Assembly (NCBI GenBank): GCA_027019085.1
Contig: JALUXG010000006.1
Location: forward strand, 1 to 64,000
Direction: 5' to 3'
Source: Rhodanobacteraceae bacterium
GTDB lineage: Bacteria; Pseudomonadota; Gammaproteobacteria; Xanthomonadales; Rhodanobacteraceae
DNA length: 64,000 bases
Below are positions 1-9,010 of this stretch, one piece after another; position 1 is the stretch's first letter; each line of letters starts with the position of its first letter. Under the pieces are notes generated by a model. It was given only the letters and a program-made list of their open reading frames with translations. It searched no databases and had not been told where the DNA came from. Position numbers and translations under genes: made by a program.

Positions 1-32
1 ATGCCCGATTGAAATTGGATCGCATTCATAGC

Positions 33-349
33 CATGGGAGTTGTCCTCGCTGGATCGTGGGGCCATGGTGCGCTAGAGACGTCGCAAATCATGCGATTCC
101 GGGCTGAGGAAGAGGGCTAATCAGGTCACCGAATGCTCGATGGCGGACAACCTGCGTGGATGTTTTCCGGACATCGAATTCATCAAACCGTGCCATCTGT
201 GCCCGCACATGCAGCGGATCACATTGCCGAAAATCTATGCCTGTCTTCGCGACCTGGCACCCGCGATCGAACTACCGGCCGACACCATCGAACGCGCCCG
301 AAGCGCTCTGGTACGGATGCTGGCGACGGAGCGTCGTGAGTTCGCATGA
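33..349 (+). pseudogene. nadA: 3' remnant of quinolinate synthase NadA, reading frame disrupted
   Basis: Bases 125-349 encode a convincing NadA C-terminus: VTECSMADN, then KPCHLCPHMQRITLPKI with two of the iron-sulfur cysteines, ending in the usual ERARSALVRML helix. In that frame there are stops at 29-31 and 74-76, so the gene cannot be read further upstream. Remnants of earlier NadA sequence appear in other frames: TSQIMRF at 79-99 (frame 1) and HGSCPR at 33-50 (frame 3), which resemble the family's GSTSQII and HPECPR. At least two frame changes are therefore needed in the first 120 bases. NadA condenses iminoaspartate with dihydroxyacetone phosphate. The stop overlaps the nadB start as ATGA, the normal operon arrangement. 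It may be a real pseudogene, or poor sequence at a contig edge. Confidence 0.6.
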
Positions 350-1836
350 AGTGTGAGAGAACACCCGTAGTGGTGGTCGGCGGCGGCGTGGCCGGCATGG
401 TTACGGCGCTGGCGCTGGCACCGACACCAGTACGATTGTTGTGCCGAGCAAATGACGCAGGCGATACTGCCAGTGTGCTGGCGCAAGGCGGCATAGCCGC
501 CGCTATCGATGCGTTTGACAGTCCTGCCCGGCATGCCCGGGATACCCTTATTGCTGGTGCGTGGCATAACGATGCCACCATGGTGCACTGGCTCTGTACG
601 CAGGCACCCGTGGCCATCAAGTGGCTGCAGGCGAAGGGTGTGGGGTTCGATCGTGACATATCTGGGCATTTGCAACTTGGTCGCGAAGGTGGCCACCGTG
701 CAGCGCGGATCGTGCATGCGGATGGCGATGCCACTGGTGCGGTGCTGGTTCGGACATTGCGTCAACGTGTGCAAGAGGCCCCGCATATCCAATGGTGCGG
801 CGAAGTGGACGTGGGTGCGTTGTTGGTTCGCGAAGGTAACGTATGTGGCGTGCGCACACGCGATTTGCAAGGCAACGAGCAGGAAATCGGAGCCAGCGCG
901 GTGGTGCTGGCTACCGGCGGCATCGGCGCATTATTCGAACGCAGCAGCAACCCCCCGGGAGCGGATGGCAGTGGCCTGGCGCTCGGCATGGCCGTCGGCG
1001 CACGAATACGTGACCTCGAATTCGTGCAATTTCATCCTACCGCGCTGGACCGTGTCGGCGCACAAGGCTTGCCACTGATCACCGAAGCCCTGCGTGGTGC
1101 CGGTGCTCACCTTCTCACGGCCGCTGGACAGCGGCTGATGACTGGGCGTCATCCGCTGGGCGATCTGGGGCCGCGCGATGTGGTGGCGCGTTGCGTCTGG
1201 CATGAGTACCGGGAGCATGGCGGCGTGTGGCTGGACGCAACCGGCGTGAAGGGTGATTGGGCCCGGCGGTTTCCCACGGTGTTGAAAGCCTGTCTGGCCG
1301 AAGGCATCGACCCGCGGCTGCAGCCGATTCCGGTATCACCGGTCGCACACTTCCACATGGGTGGCTTGGCGGTGGATGCGGACGGTCGTACCAGCGTCCC
1401 CGGACTGTATGCAGTGGGCGAGGTGGCTTGCAACGGTGTGCATGGTGCCAATCGGCTGGCCAGCAATTCACTGCTTGAAGGGGTGGTGTGCGGCCGTCGT
1501 CTGGGTACAGCATTGACCGGCCTGAATCCGTCGATGCCTCGTGGCGGCGCGTATCGATGGGTCGAGCGCGGCACCACTTTGCCACCCAGGACACTGCAGG
1601 CGCTGCGCGTCGTGTTGTGGCAGGCAGCGGGTCCGGAACGCGAGACGCCTAGGCTGCAACAAGCCTTGCGCACATGTGAGGCCTGGATCAAGAACGGCTG
1701 GCAGGCACGACTCGCACACGCCCTGCTCGCGGCTGCATGCGCACGCGAGCGGAGTCTCGGTGCTCATTATCGAACCGATACCGCAACAAGTGCCCGTGGT
1801 GCGATCAAGAAAAGCTTTATCGGAGGTTCCCTGTAA
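346..1836 (+). CDS. nadB: L-aspartate oxidase (NAD biosynthesis)
   Basis: NadB is the flavoenzyme that oxidises L-aspartate to iminoaspartate, the first step of de novo NAD synthesis, handing the unstable product to NadA. The 496-residue product has the FAD-binding VVVVGGGVAGM at residues 8-18, the flavoprotein motif SVLAQGGIAAAI near 45, EFVQFHPTALD in the middle, and HGANRLASNSLLEG near 370, typical of the succinate dehydrogenase/fumarate reductase flavoprotein family. It is slightly shorter than the 530-540 residues common for NadB, the loss being in the C-terminal helical part. The ATG overlaps the nadA stop, so translation is probably coupled. The upstream partner is disrupted here, so an intact nadA elsewhere or an assembly fault should be considered. 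Confidence 0.95.
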   Translation: MKCERTPVVVVGGGVAGMVTALALAPTPVRLLCRANDAGDTASVLAQGGIAAAIDAFDSPARHARDTLIAGAWHNDATMVHWLCTQAPVAIKWLQAKGVGFDRDISGHLQLGREGGHRAARIVHADGDATGAVLVRTLRQRVQEAPHIQWCGEVDVGALLVREGNVCGVRTRDLQGNEQEIGASAVVLATGGIGALFERSSNPPGADGSGLALGMAVGARIRDLEFVQFHPTALDRVGAQGLPLITEALRGAGAHLLTAAGQRLMTGRHPLGDLGPRDVVARCVWHEYREHGGVWLDATGVKGDWARRFPTVLKACLAEGIDPRLQPIPVSPVAHFHMGGLAVDADGRTSVPGLYAVGEVACNGVHGANRLASNSLLEGVVCGRRLGTALTGLNPSMPRGGAYRWVERGTTLPPRTLQALRVVLWQAAGPERETPRLQQALRTCEAWIKNGWQARLAHALLAAACARERSLGAHYRTDTATSARGAIKKSFIGGSL

Positions 1837-1967
1837 GGGGGCGGTTTCAGCCGCGCTGCGGCATCCCCTGAGCGCACACTGGGGAATCATGCATATTTTT
1901 GACCTGAATCAAGATGGCAGCATCAATAGCCCACCAGACTGTTCAGGTCCCCTCCCGCGTAGACCCC

Positions 1968-2483
1968 ATGAGTCGACCTACATCATTCGGATACACCCAG
2001 TTGCTTGCTTGTGCGCGGGGCGAGTTGTTCGGCCCCGGAAACGCCCGTTTGCCTTCCCCGCCCATGCTTATGTTTGATCGCATCACGCATATCGACGAAC
2101 ACGGTGGCGCGTACGGAAAGGGGGTCCTGCAGGCTGAACTGGATATCTGTCCGGACCTGTGGTTCTTCAATTGCCATTTCGAGGGTGATCCGGTGATGCC
2201 CGGATGTCTTGGGCTCGATGCCATGTGGCAATTGAGCGGTTTCTTCCTGCCCTGGTTGGGTGAGCCGGGTCGGGGTCGTGCGCTCGGGGTCGGGAAGGTT
2301 AAATTTACCGGACAGGTACTTCCCAGTGCCCGCTTGGTCCGTTATGAAATCGACATCCGTCGTGTCGTGCGCGGCCGGCTTGCGCTGGTCATCGCCGATG
2401 GCAGAACCTTTGTTGATGATCGGCTGATCTATGTAGCCACAGACATGCGAGTTGGCCTGTTCCAGTCCATGGAGTCCTTCTGA
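1968..2483 (+). CDS. fabA: 3-hydroxydecanoyl-ACP dehydratase/isomerase
   Basis: FabA dehydrates 3-hydroxydecanoyl-ACP and isomerises trans-2- to cis-3-decenoyl-ACP, the branch point to unsaturated fatty acids in anaerobic-type synthesis. The single hot-dog fold contains the catalytic pair in [20 protein letters not shown]; with the start at 1968 these are His70 and Asp84, the same numbers as in E. coli. That agreement and the 171-residue length are why I prefer this ATG to an in-frame ATG 54 bases upstream at 1914. No strong ribosome site is visible. The TGA stop shares one base with the fabB ATG (TGATG), so the two genes form a translationally coupled fabAB pair. Confidence 0.95.
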   Translation: MSRPTSFGYTQLLACARGELFGPGNARLPSPPMLMFDRITHIDEHGGAYGKGVLQAELDICPDLWFFNCHFEGDPVMPGCLGLDAMWQLSGFFLPWLGEPGRGRALGVGKVKFTGQVLPSARLVRYEIDIRRVVRGRLALVIADGRTFVDDRLIYVATDMRVGLFQSMESF

Positions 2484-3691
2484 TGCGTAGAGTGGTGGTC
2501 ACCGGGGTTGGCATCGTGTCCTGTCTGGGTACGTTGGCCGATACCGTATCCGATGCATTGCGCAACGCCTGCAGCGGTATCCGTTTCATGCCCGAGTATG
2601 CGGCGCTCGGTTTGCGCAGTCAGGTCGCGGGTGTGCCGGGTATCGATTTGGAGGCATCCATCGACCGCAAGCTCAAGCGGTTCATGGGTGACGCGGCGGC
2701 CTATGCCTATGTCGCCATGCGCAATGCGATCGCCGATGCAGGATTGATGCTGGAGCAGATTCGTCACCCGCGCACGGGTGTGATCGCCGGGTCCGGCGGC
2801 GGCTCGGCGCAGTGGCAAATCGCGACTGCCGATCTGATGCGGGAAAAGGGGATACGCAAGGTCGGGCCGTACATGGTGCCGCGCACGATGTGCTCCACGG
2901 TGTCGGCCACGCTGGCCACTGCGTTCGGCATCCTCGGACTCAGTTATTCCATCTCGGCTGCCTGTGCAACTTCTGCGCATTGCATCGGTGCCGCTGCGGA
3001 TCTGATTCGCCATGGTGCCCAAGATTTGGTCTTTGCCGGGGGCGGTGAGGAAGTGCACTGGGGCATGACAGCGCAATTCGACGCTATGGGTGCATTGGCC
3101 AGTGTCGGCAACGAGAATCCGCAGTCGGCTTCACGCCCCTATGATTCCCATCGCGACGGGTTTGTCATCGCGGGTGGTGGCGGCATGCTGGTATTGGAAG
3201 ATTATGAACATGCAAAGGCACGCGGTGCTCGCATCCACGCCGAGCTTGCCGGCTACGGCGTGACTTCGGACGGGGCCGGCATGGTGGCGCCTTCCGGAGA
3301 GGGCGCAGTGCGGTGCATGCGTATGGCCATGCAATCACTGGATGTGCCCGTGGATTACCTCAATACCCACGGTACGGCCACACCGGCGGGTGATCTGGTG
3401 GAGCTGGCGGCCGTACGCGAGGTATTCGGCGCGGATATGCCGCCGATGTCATCGACCAAGGCGCTGACTGGGCATTCGCTGGGTGCGGCCAGCGTACATG
3501 AAGCCATTTACAGCCTGCTCATGATGCGTGACGGATTCATGGCTGGGTCGGCGAACATCACTGATCTGGACCCGCAGGCGGGAAGCTTCCCCATATTGCG
3601 CACCTCACGCGAGGCACAAGTGAATGTGGTGATGTCCAACAGCTTCGGTTTCGGCGGTACCAATGCCAGCTTGGTCTTCGCGCGAGTGTAA
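2483..3691 (+). CDS. fabB: 3-oxoacyl-ACP synthase I (KAS I)
   Basis: FabB elongates the cis-3-decenoyl-ACP made by FabA and is needed for unsaturated fatty acids. The 402-residue thiolase-fold protein carries the KAS triad Cys161 ([11 protein letters not shown]), His296 ([11 protein letters not shown]) and His331 ([10 protein letters not shown]), and ends with the glycine-rich [12 protein letters not shown] loop. Its length matches KAS I (about 406). The one-base TGATG overlap with fabA supports coupled expression. Adjacency to FabA and the [13 protein letters not shown] wording favour FabB over FabF. Confidence 0.95.
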   Translation: MRRVVVTGVGIVSCLGTLADTVSDALRNACSGIRFMPEYAALGLRSQVAGVPGIDLEASIDRKLKRFMGDAAAYAYVAMRNAIADAGLMLEQIRHPRTGVIAGSGGGSAQWQIATADLMREKGIRKVGPYMVPRTMCSTVSATLATAFGILGLSYSISAACATSAHCIGAAADLIRHGAQDLVFAGGGEEVHWGMTAQFDAMGALASVGNENPQSASRPYDSHRDGFVIAGGGGMLVLEDYEHAKARGARIHAELAGYGVTSDGAGMVAPSGEGAVRCMRMAMQSLDVPVDYLNTHGTATPAGDLVELAAVREVFGADMPPMSSTKALTGHSLGAASVHEAIYSLLMMRDGFMAGSANITDLDPQAGSFPILRTSREAQVNVVMSNSFGFGGTNASLVFARV

Positions 3692-3722
3692 CGTGAACCT
3701 GTCTCCGGACTCCGGCTCGCCA

Positions 3723-4391
3723 ATGGGTGGAATCGACTTCCAGACCATGCCCGGTCAGGTGCGCGAACAGACGCAGGGCGAAGAAATTGCCAACACCATC
3801 AGTCACGGTCTGGGCCTGCTCTTGGCCTTGGCGGGACTACCGGTATTGCTGCTGCATGCGGCACATGTCGGTGGTGCGATAGATGTTGCTGGCGCTGCGG
3901 TCTTCGGCTCGAGCACGATTCTGCTGTACCTTGCCTCCACGCTATATCACGCCATGCCACAACGGATAATAAAGCGGTGGCTGCGAATGATGGATCATGC
4001 AGCGATCTATCTGCTGATCGCCGGTACCTACACGCCGATTGCGCTCGGTGTGTTGCGCGGTGGTTGGGGTTGGAGTCTGCTCGGAGTCATTTGGGGTCTG
4101 GCTCTTACCGGGCTGGTGTTCAAGTCCATGCCGGGATTACGGTTTTCGCGTTTTTCCACATGGATGTATGTCGCCATGGGCTGGCTGGTGATAATTGCCG
4201 TTCGCCCGTTGTGGCTGCACATGGCAGGTGCCGGACTGCTTTGGCTGTTTGCGGGTGGCTTGGCCTACACCGTAGGCGTGGTTTTCTACGCGCTGGATGA
4301 TCGGTTGCGATACGGCCATTTCATCTGGCATTTGTTCGTGCTGGCCGGTACCGCCTGCCATTTCATTGCGATACTGCTGTACGCCTGGTGA
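3723..4391 (+). CDS. trhA: Hemolysin III / TrhA family seven-helix membrane protein
   Basis: This is a PAQR-superfamily inner-membrane protein of the hemolysin III (TrhA) group. Family landmarks are EEIANTISHGLGLLLALAG at the first helix, STLYHAMP after the second, DHAAIYLLIAGTYTPIALG in the third, and GHFIWHLFVLAGTACHF in the last. The conserved histidines (SHG, YH, DH, WH, CH) are those proposed to bind a metal. About seven hydrophobic helices are visible. Proteins of this family have been linked to membrane-energy or fluidity homeostasis; the old haemolysin name rests on heterologous expression. The gene starts only 31 bases after fabB, so a link to membrane lipid composition is plausible but inferred. 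A GTG at 3693 is an alternative start. Confidence 0.85.
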   Translation: MGGIDFQTMPGQVREQTQGEEIANTISHGLGLLLALAGLPVLLLHAAHVGGAIDVAGAAVFGSSTILLYLASTLYHAMPQRIIKRWLRMMDHAAIYLLIAGTYTPIALGVLRGGWGWSLLGVIWGLALTGLVFKSMPGLRFSRFSTWMYVAMGWLVIIAVRPLWLHMAGAGLLWLFAGGLAYTVGVVFYALDDRLRYGHFIWHLFVLAGTACHFIAILLYAW

Positions 4392-4492
4392 GCGTTCTGC
4401 GAATTATCGCTACGTTGTCATGTGCCTTGGCTCGGCAGTAGTTTTCGCAGCCATCGCCTTGGATCGGCATACGGAATGTCGGGGACAGTTCA

Positions 4493-5380
4493 TCAGGCCT
4501 CTCGGGGTGGGGTATCCAGAAGCATGCCGGGTTCACCGTGCCAGTAGCCATTGCGCGTTCCGATGGGGGTGACGGATTCTCGGGCCTGGCGCAGATGGTC
4601 GAAATGCGTGACCACTTCGCTCATGTCACCGTTTTGCGGATACAGGCGCAGCAGGTTCACGCCAAGTGCACGAAGTTCTGACAGCTCAGGACTCAGGTCA
4701 GTGATGTCCTCGCTCTGTACCTGGATACCGTTGATGCGCAGGAAGGGCTGACCCTCACGGGTTGCCAGCGGTAGACCGTCGGGAAATTCGAGACAGCGAA
4801 ATCCGCACTCATCCTTGCCCAAGTCCAGTGCGCGTGCGGTGAAGCAGCGCGCCGAGTAGGCCAAGGGGAGACGGCCGTAGGCGATGACCTCCAGCTCAGG
4901 CATCGGAAGGGCGTGCTCGTGCATTGCTTCCTTCAGTTCATGCAGGAGAGTGTACCCCTGCTCGATTCCGGGGACCCAGCGTAGCAGGCCATCCTCGATC
5001 AGCATGGCAAGCGTCGTGTGGCTATAGACGTTGAGCGTGGGACCGCCCACGAAGGGCACGTCACGTTCGCGACACAACTGCACCGCGGACAGGTCGTTGG
5101 CTTCGATCCACAGGCCTCCTTCCTCAATCAGGCGTCGCAGCGCACCGAGTTCGGATTCGGCCTCGATCAACGCCAGTGTGGAGAGCACCACCTGTTTGCC
5201 GCTACCGGCAATTTCCGCCGCCAATGAAATCCAGTCACGCGTGCGCAGTTCACGGCGCTTGCTGCAAACTGTTTCACCCAGGTAGATCACGTCCAGCGGC
5301 CATTGTGTGGCCTGACGATAGAACGCCAGCACCTTTTCGCGGGGCCAGAAGTACTGCAATGGGCCAAGGCTAAGTTTCAT
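4493..5380 (-). CDS. ubiV: O2-independent ubiquinone hydroxylation protein UbiV (U32 family)
   Basis: UbiV pairs with UbiU to hydroxylate ubiquinone precursors without oxygen, probably using prephenate as oxygen donor. The product aligns closely with E. coli UbiV throughout: the opening KLSLGPLQYFWP, GETVCSKRRELRTRDW, AGSGKQVVLSTLALIEAESELG, and LPLAYSARCFTARA followed by CGFRC. The cysteines in those motifs are the expected [4Fe-4S] ligands. The start at 5380 gives 295 residues, the usual size. An ATG at 5389 is also possible and lies four bases after the ubiU stop. It is the last gene of the minus-strand ubiD-ubiU-ubiV cluster. Confidence 0.93.
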   Translation of the reverse strand: MKLSLGPLQYFWPREKVLAFYRQATQWPLDVIYLGETVCSKRRELRTRDWISLAAEIAGSGKQVVLSTLALIEAESELGALRRLIEEGGLWIEANDLSAVQLCRERDVPFVGGPTLNVYSHTTLAMLIEDGLLRWVPGIEQGYTLLHELKEAMHEHALPMPELEVIAYGRLPLAYSARCFTARALDLGKDECGFRCLEFPDGLPLATREGQPFLRINGIQVQSEDITDLSPELSELRALGVNLLRLYPQNGDMSEVVTHFDHLRQARESVTPIGTRNGYWHGEPGMLLDTPPREA

Positions 5381-5393
5381 GGTGTCCATGTGA

Positions 5394-6392
5394 TTAGTGC
5401 CAACGACGGTGATAGGGTCCGAGCGTGGTCTGGTGGCCCTCGGCATGGGCGGCAAGTGTGCGTTGCAAGCGTGGGTCGGGCTGCCAGTTGTCCGGATCTT
5501 CCCGATATCGGTCCAGCGCGTCACGCCAAGTGCGGGTGACCGATGTCACATAGGCCACTCCACGCTGGCGGCCTTCGATCTTCAGTGCAGCCACACCCGC
5601 CTTGATCAAGCGTGGCAGCAGATCGAGCGTATTCAGGCTGGTCGGTTCCTCAAGCGCATGGTGAATTTCCCCGGCAACCTGGAAACGCCCCTTGCATACT
5701 GTCGGATATCCAGCTGGTTCGGCTGGCTCGAAGCGGTCAATCAGCACGTTGTTCAGTCGCACTGTGCGTCGCCCATCGTCCTGTTCTTCCCAGCGCACGA
5801 AGCGCGCCGGGGAACATACCCCGTGACGATTGGGTGATGCGCCTGTGACGTAGCTGGACAGTTGGCAACGGCCTTCGACCATGATGCACAAGCTGCCGAA
5901 GGCAAACACCTCCAGTGGTACAGGAGCGCGCTCGCACAGACGCTCGACCTGCTGGATGGACAGCACACGGGGCAACACGGCTCGGGCTATGCCGAACCGC
6001 TCGTGCATATAGCGAAGCGCAGGCCCCGTAGTTGCCGAGCCCTGCACAGAGAGATGCCTGGGCAATTGCGGGTGTGTACGGGCGGCATAGTCGAGGACGG
6101 CCATGTCTGCCGCTATGATCGCGTCGCAGCCACTCTCGGATGCCTTGTCGACTGCGGTGTGCCAGTGGGTCAGGCGGGTGCTGTCCGGGTAGGTGTTAAG
6201 CGCTAGGAACACCTTGCGGGAATGAGCATGGGCATATGCGATGCCGTCGCGCAGTTCATTGTCGCTGAAGTTCAGGCCTGGAAAGGCGCGCGCATTGGTC
6301 TGATCGCGAAAACCGGCATAGACGGCATCCGCACCAGCATCGACAGCCGCGCGCAGGGCTGGCAGGTTTCCAGCGGGACAGACCAGTTGCAT
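5394..6392 (-). CDS. ubiU: O2-independent ubiquinone hydroxylation protein UbiU (U32 family)
   Basis: UbiU is the partner of UbiV in anaerobic ubiquinone synthesis and was formerly annotated as a U32 collagenase-like peptidase. The 332-residue product begins MQLVCPAGNLPALRAAVDAGADAVY (the barrel start), has QGSATTGPALRYM in the middle, and shows four likely cluster ligands in LCIMVEGRCQLSSY, GVCSPARFVRW and YPTVCKGRF. The length equals that of E. coli UbiU (331). The TAA stop is followed within 4-13 bases by ubiV. The third classical partner, the sterol-carrier-like UbiT, is not encoded next to it here. Confidence 0.93.
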   Translation of the reverse strand: MQLVCPAGNLPALRAAVDAGADAVYAGFRDQTNARAFPGLNFSDNELRDGIAYAHAHSRKVFLALNTYPDSTRLTHWHTAVDKASESGCDAIIAADMAVLDYAARTHPQLPRHLSVQGSATTGPALRYMHERFGIARAVLPRVLSIQQVERLCERAPVPLEVFAFGSLCIMVEGRCQLSSYVTGASPNRHGVCSPARFVRWEEQDDGRRTVRLNNVLIDRFEPAEPAGYPTVCKGRFQVAGEIHHALEEPTSLNTLDLLPRLIKAGVAALKIEGRQRGVAYVTSVTRTWRDALDRYREDPDNWQPDPRLQRTLAAHAEGHQTTLGPYHRRWH

Positions 6393-6486
6393 GGGGGTGC
6401 TCCGGGCATGTGTACGCCGCTCATAGTGACACTTGCGCCGTTGCGCTGTTCTGATCTGAGTCAATTGCGGGACGGAATGATCGGAT

Positions 6487-7989
6487 TCACCGGTCTGCAG
6501 GTGCACGTTCTGCTCGGGTGACATCCATGGTCAGCGAGTTCCATAACATGTCTACGCGCCGTGCAACTTTGGCATCGGGTACGATCGGGCGGCTCCAGGT
6601 CCGCCGCGTCTCACCTGGCCACTTGTGGGTAGCGTCCAACCCTAGCTTGGAGCCGATTCCCGGTTCCGGACTGGCGAAATCGAGATAATCGATTGGTGTA
6701 TTCTCGATCAGCAGGCTGTCTCGCGCCGGGTCAACGCGTGTAGCTACGGCCCAGATGACCTGGGACCAGTCGCGGACGTCGATGTCATCGTCAGTGATAA
6801 TGACGAACTTGGTATACGTGAACTGCCGAAGGTACGACCACACGCCCATCATGACGCGTCGGGCATGGCCCGCATACTGTTTATGGATGGAGATTACGGC
6901 TACTCGGTACGAGCAGGCTTCAGGGGGAAGGTAGAAGTCGACAATTTCCGGGAAAACTTTCTGCAGTATCGGTACGTAGACTTCGTTTAGAGCCATGGCC
7001 AGTACCGAGGGTTCATCTTCAGGTGCGCGACCCATGTAGCTGCCGTGGTAGATGGCCCCCTTGCGCAGGCGCATGCGCTCGATGGTAAGGACAGGGAAAT
7101 GGTCCTGTGCGTTGTAATAACCAGTATGGTCGCCGAATGGTCCTTCCAGAGCGGTATCCCCGGGGTGGATGAACCCCTCGAGCAGGATCTCCGCTCCGGA
7201 TGGAGCGTCAAGTCCAGTCAGGGCGCTGTGCCAGAGACGGGTGCGCTGGCCGCGGAGCAGGCCGGCAAATTCGTATTCAGACAGCGTGTCAGGTACCGGT
7301 GCCACGGCAGCCAGCATGGTTGCCGGGTCGGAGCCGATCGCCACCAGTACGGGAAACGGGTGCTGGGGGTGGGCTGCTCGCCAGTCGGCAAAGTCCAAGG
7401 CACCTCCACGGTGTGGCAGCCAGCGCATGATCACCCGGTTGGGTGCGATAACCTGCTGGCGGTAGATGGCCACGTTTTGTCGTTCCTTGCGGGTGCCGCG
7501 GGTCACTACCAGACCAAAGGTGATCAGTTTGCCGGCATCTCCGGGCCAGCAGTGCTGTATCGGCAGGCACGAGAGATCGATTTCATCCCCCCGCAACGTC
7601 TCGTGCTCGAAGTCGGCATGACCGACCTTGCGCGGAGCCACATGTGCCAATTGGGCCAGCTCTGGCCATACCTGCAACATCTGACGCACGTTCGAGGGCC
7701 AACGTGGTTCTTTAAGGGATGCCAGCAGGGTACCGAGTTCGCGCAGACTGGCCAGAGGGCGGTCAGCCAATACCATCTCGATCCTGTGCCGGTGACCGAA
7801 CAGGTTGCCGAGGATAGCGTGGTCTGAACCCACCGGGGACTCCATCAACAACGCGGGGCCCTGTTCCTTCAATGCCCGGTGGCACAGTGCTGTCGATTCC
7901 AGATACGGGTCGACAGCTGACTGCACCCGCACCAAGTGCCCAGTGCGTTCGAGGCTGTCGAGAAATGTGCGCAAATCGTGATATGTCAT
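6487..7989 (-). CDS. ubiD: 4-hydroxy-3-polyprenylbenzoate decarboxylase UbiD
   Basis: UbiD removes the ring carboxyl group during ubiquinone synthesis with the prenylated FMN cofactor made by UbiX. The 500-residue product matches E. coli UbiD along its whole length, including [51 protein letters not shown], the cofactor-binding segment [30 protein letters not shown] and [15 protein letters not shown]. The start at 7989 matches the family N-terminus ([13 protein letters not shown]). It is the first gene of a minus-strand cluster with ubiU and ubiV, which is not the usual enterobacterial arrangement and ties it to the oxygen-independent branch. Confidence 0.95.
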   Translation of the reverse strand: MTYHDLRTFLDSLERTGHLVRVQSAVDPYLESTALCHRALKEQGPALLMESPVGSDHAILGNLFGHRHRIEMVLADRPLASLRELGTLLASLKEPRWPSNVRQMLQVWPELAQLAHVAPRKVGHADFEHETLRGDEIDLSCLPIQHCWPGDAGKLITFGLVVTRGTRKERQNVAIYRQQVIAPNRVIMRWLPHRGGALDFADWRAAHPQHPFPVLVAIGSDPATMLAAVAPVPDTLSEYEFAGLLRGQRTRLWHSALTGLDAPSGAEILLEGFIHPGDTALEGPFGDHTGYYNAQDHFPVLTIERMRLRKGAIYHGSYMGRAPEDEPSVLAMALNEVYVPILQKVFPEIVDFYLPPEACSYRVAVISIHKQYAGHARRVMMGVWSYLRQFTYTKFVIITDDDIDVRDWSQVIWAVATRVDPARDSLLIENTPIDYLDFASPEPGIGSKLGLDATHKWPGETRRTWSRPIVPDAKVARRVDMLWNSLTMDVTRAERAPADR

Positions 7990-8352
7990 GGTTTGGTACA
8001 CCGACAGATCAGGCAAACAGCGCGGTGGGCATGGTCTGCGTGCCGACTACAGGCAGTTTGCGCGCCGCATGATGGGGTGGAACTGCCAGATCGGCAGGCA
8101 TGATGAACATCGAAACAACAAGTCCATTATCGTGCTATTGCCGCATGCGGGTACTGATGCAGGTCAAATTCATGCTGTAGCGTCCGGTTTTAGGTGATGT
8201 CAGTCAGATGAGGCGTTCGGATGGAATCAGCCTACGTCCGTATCCGGTCCAGGATGACAATGGTGCGCAGTGTCATCCTCTCTGTGCCGGATGTGCCTGT
8301 GATAGCATCACTTTTCATTGTGCTCCACCGCGATTCTAATGAGGGAATATCC
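7990..8352. other. Gene-free divergent spacer between ubiD and ssb
   Basis: These 363 bases separate the minus-strand ubi operon from plus-strand ssb and must hold both promoters. I find no protein in any frame that looks real. The FNR-like palindrome at 8154-8167 is the only site I can argue for. The ssb ribosome site GAGGGA lies at about 8341-8346. No RNA gene was recognised. Confidence 0.5.
8154..8167. promoter_or_regulatory. Possible FNR/Anr-type operator upstream of the ubiD-ubiU-ubiV operon
   Basis: CTGATGCAGGTCAA matches 8 of the 10 specified bases of the FNR consensus TTGAT-N4-ATCAA. It is centred about 170 bases before the ubiD start. E. coli ubiUV is known to respond to FNR, which gives the site a rationale, but an 8/10 match in 363 bases could be chance. 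No promoter was identified at a suitable distance. Confidence 0.3.
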
Positions 8353-8829
8353 ATGGCACGCGGCATCAACAAGGTCATCGTTGTCGGCAATCTGGGTGCG
8401 GATCCGGAGACGCGCTACACCGCCAGCGGCACACCCATCACCTCCTTGAGCGTGGCCACGTCCGAGCAGTGGACGGACAAGCAGACGGGCCAGAAACAGG
8501 AACGTACCGAATGGCACCGGGTCAAGATGTTCGGCCGGTTGGCCGAGATCGCAGCCGAATACCTGAAGAAGGGACGGCAGGTGTACATCGAGGGTTCGCT
8601 GCGCACCGACAAGTACACCGGCAAGGACGGCATCGAGCGTTATTCCACCGAAATCATCGCCAACGAGATGCAGATGCTCGGCGGCGGCGAGATGGGCGGT
8701 GGCGGGGGCGGCGGCGGATTCCGTGGCCGGCAGCAGCCGTCCTCGGCAGCCCCGGCATCCCAGGGCAATCCGGCGCCTGCAGCGCCGGGCAACAATGGTG
8801 ACTTCGTCGACGACGACGTACCGTTCTAG
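8353..8829 (+). CDS. ssb: Single-stranded DNA-binding protein
   Basis: SSB coats single-stranded DNA in replication, recombination and repair and recruits partner proteins through its acidic tail. The 158-residue product has the OB fold at residues 2-110 ([40 protein letters not shown]), a glycine-rich then proline/alanine-rich linker, and the canonical C-terminal tip DDDVPF. The ATG at 8353 is preceded by GAGGGA at good spacing. A longer in-frame opening from 8221 adds a segment unlike any SSB and was discarded. It is monocistronic, closed by the terminator at 8858. Confidence 0.97.
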   Translation: MARGINKVIVVGNLGADPETRYTASGTPITSLSVATSEQWTDKQTGQKQERTEWHRVKMFGRLAEIAAEYLKKGRQVYIEGSLRTDKYTGKDGIERYSTEIIANEMQMLGGGEMGGGGGGGGFRGRQQPSSAAPASQGNPAPAAPGNNGDFVDDDVPF

Positions 8830-8857
8830 ACAATTTCCTTGACTGGCGCATACCCGG

Positions 8858-8891
8858 AAGGAGGCCGTGCTTGAGCAGGGTCTCCTTTTTT
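8858..8891 (+). terminator. Rho-independent terminator of ssb
   Basis: A GGAGGCC...GGTCTCC stem (one G-T wobble) encloses a 12-base loop and is followed by six T residues. It begins 29 bases after the ssb stop. Confidence 0.85.
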
Positions 8892-8942
8892 GGCTGGTCT
8901 TGCGACAGTACACCCGCAGCATGCAAGGTCGCCGCTACGGAC

Positions 8943-8970
8943 GGACTTCGGTCGCGCCGACGCTCCTGCC
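8943..8970 (-). repeat. REP-like GGAGCG...CGCGA element
   Basis: Read on the minus strand this is CAGGAGCGTCGGCGCGAC followed by CGAAGTCC, matching the REP-type pattern (GTAGGAGCGC-loop-GCGCGA) that is abundant in pseudomonads and xanthomonads. A second copy is at 24452. It lies between the convergent ssb and pilR genes. Confidence 0.5.
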
Positions 8971-9010
8971 CCCGAGCCCAGGGCGGGTAACCGCTCCATG
9001 GAGTGCATGC

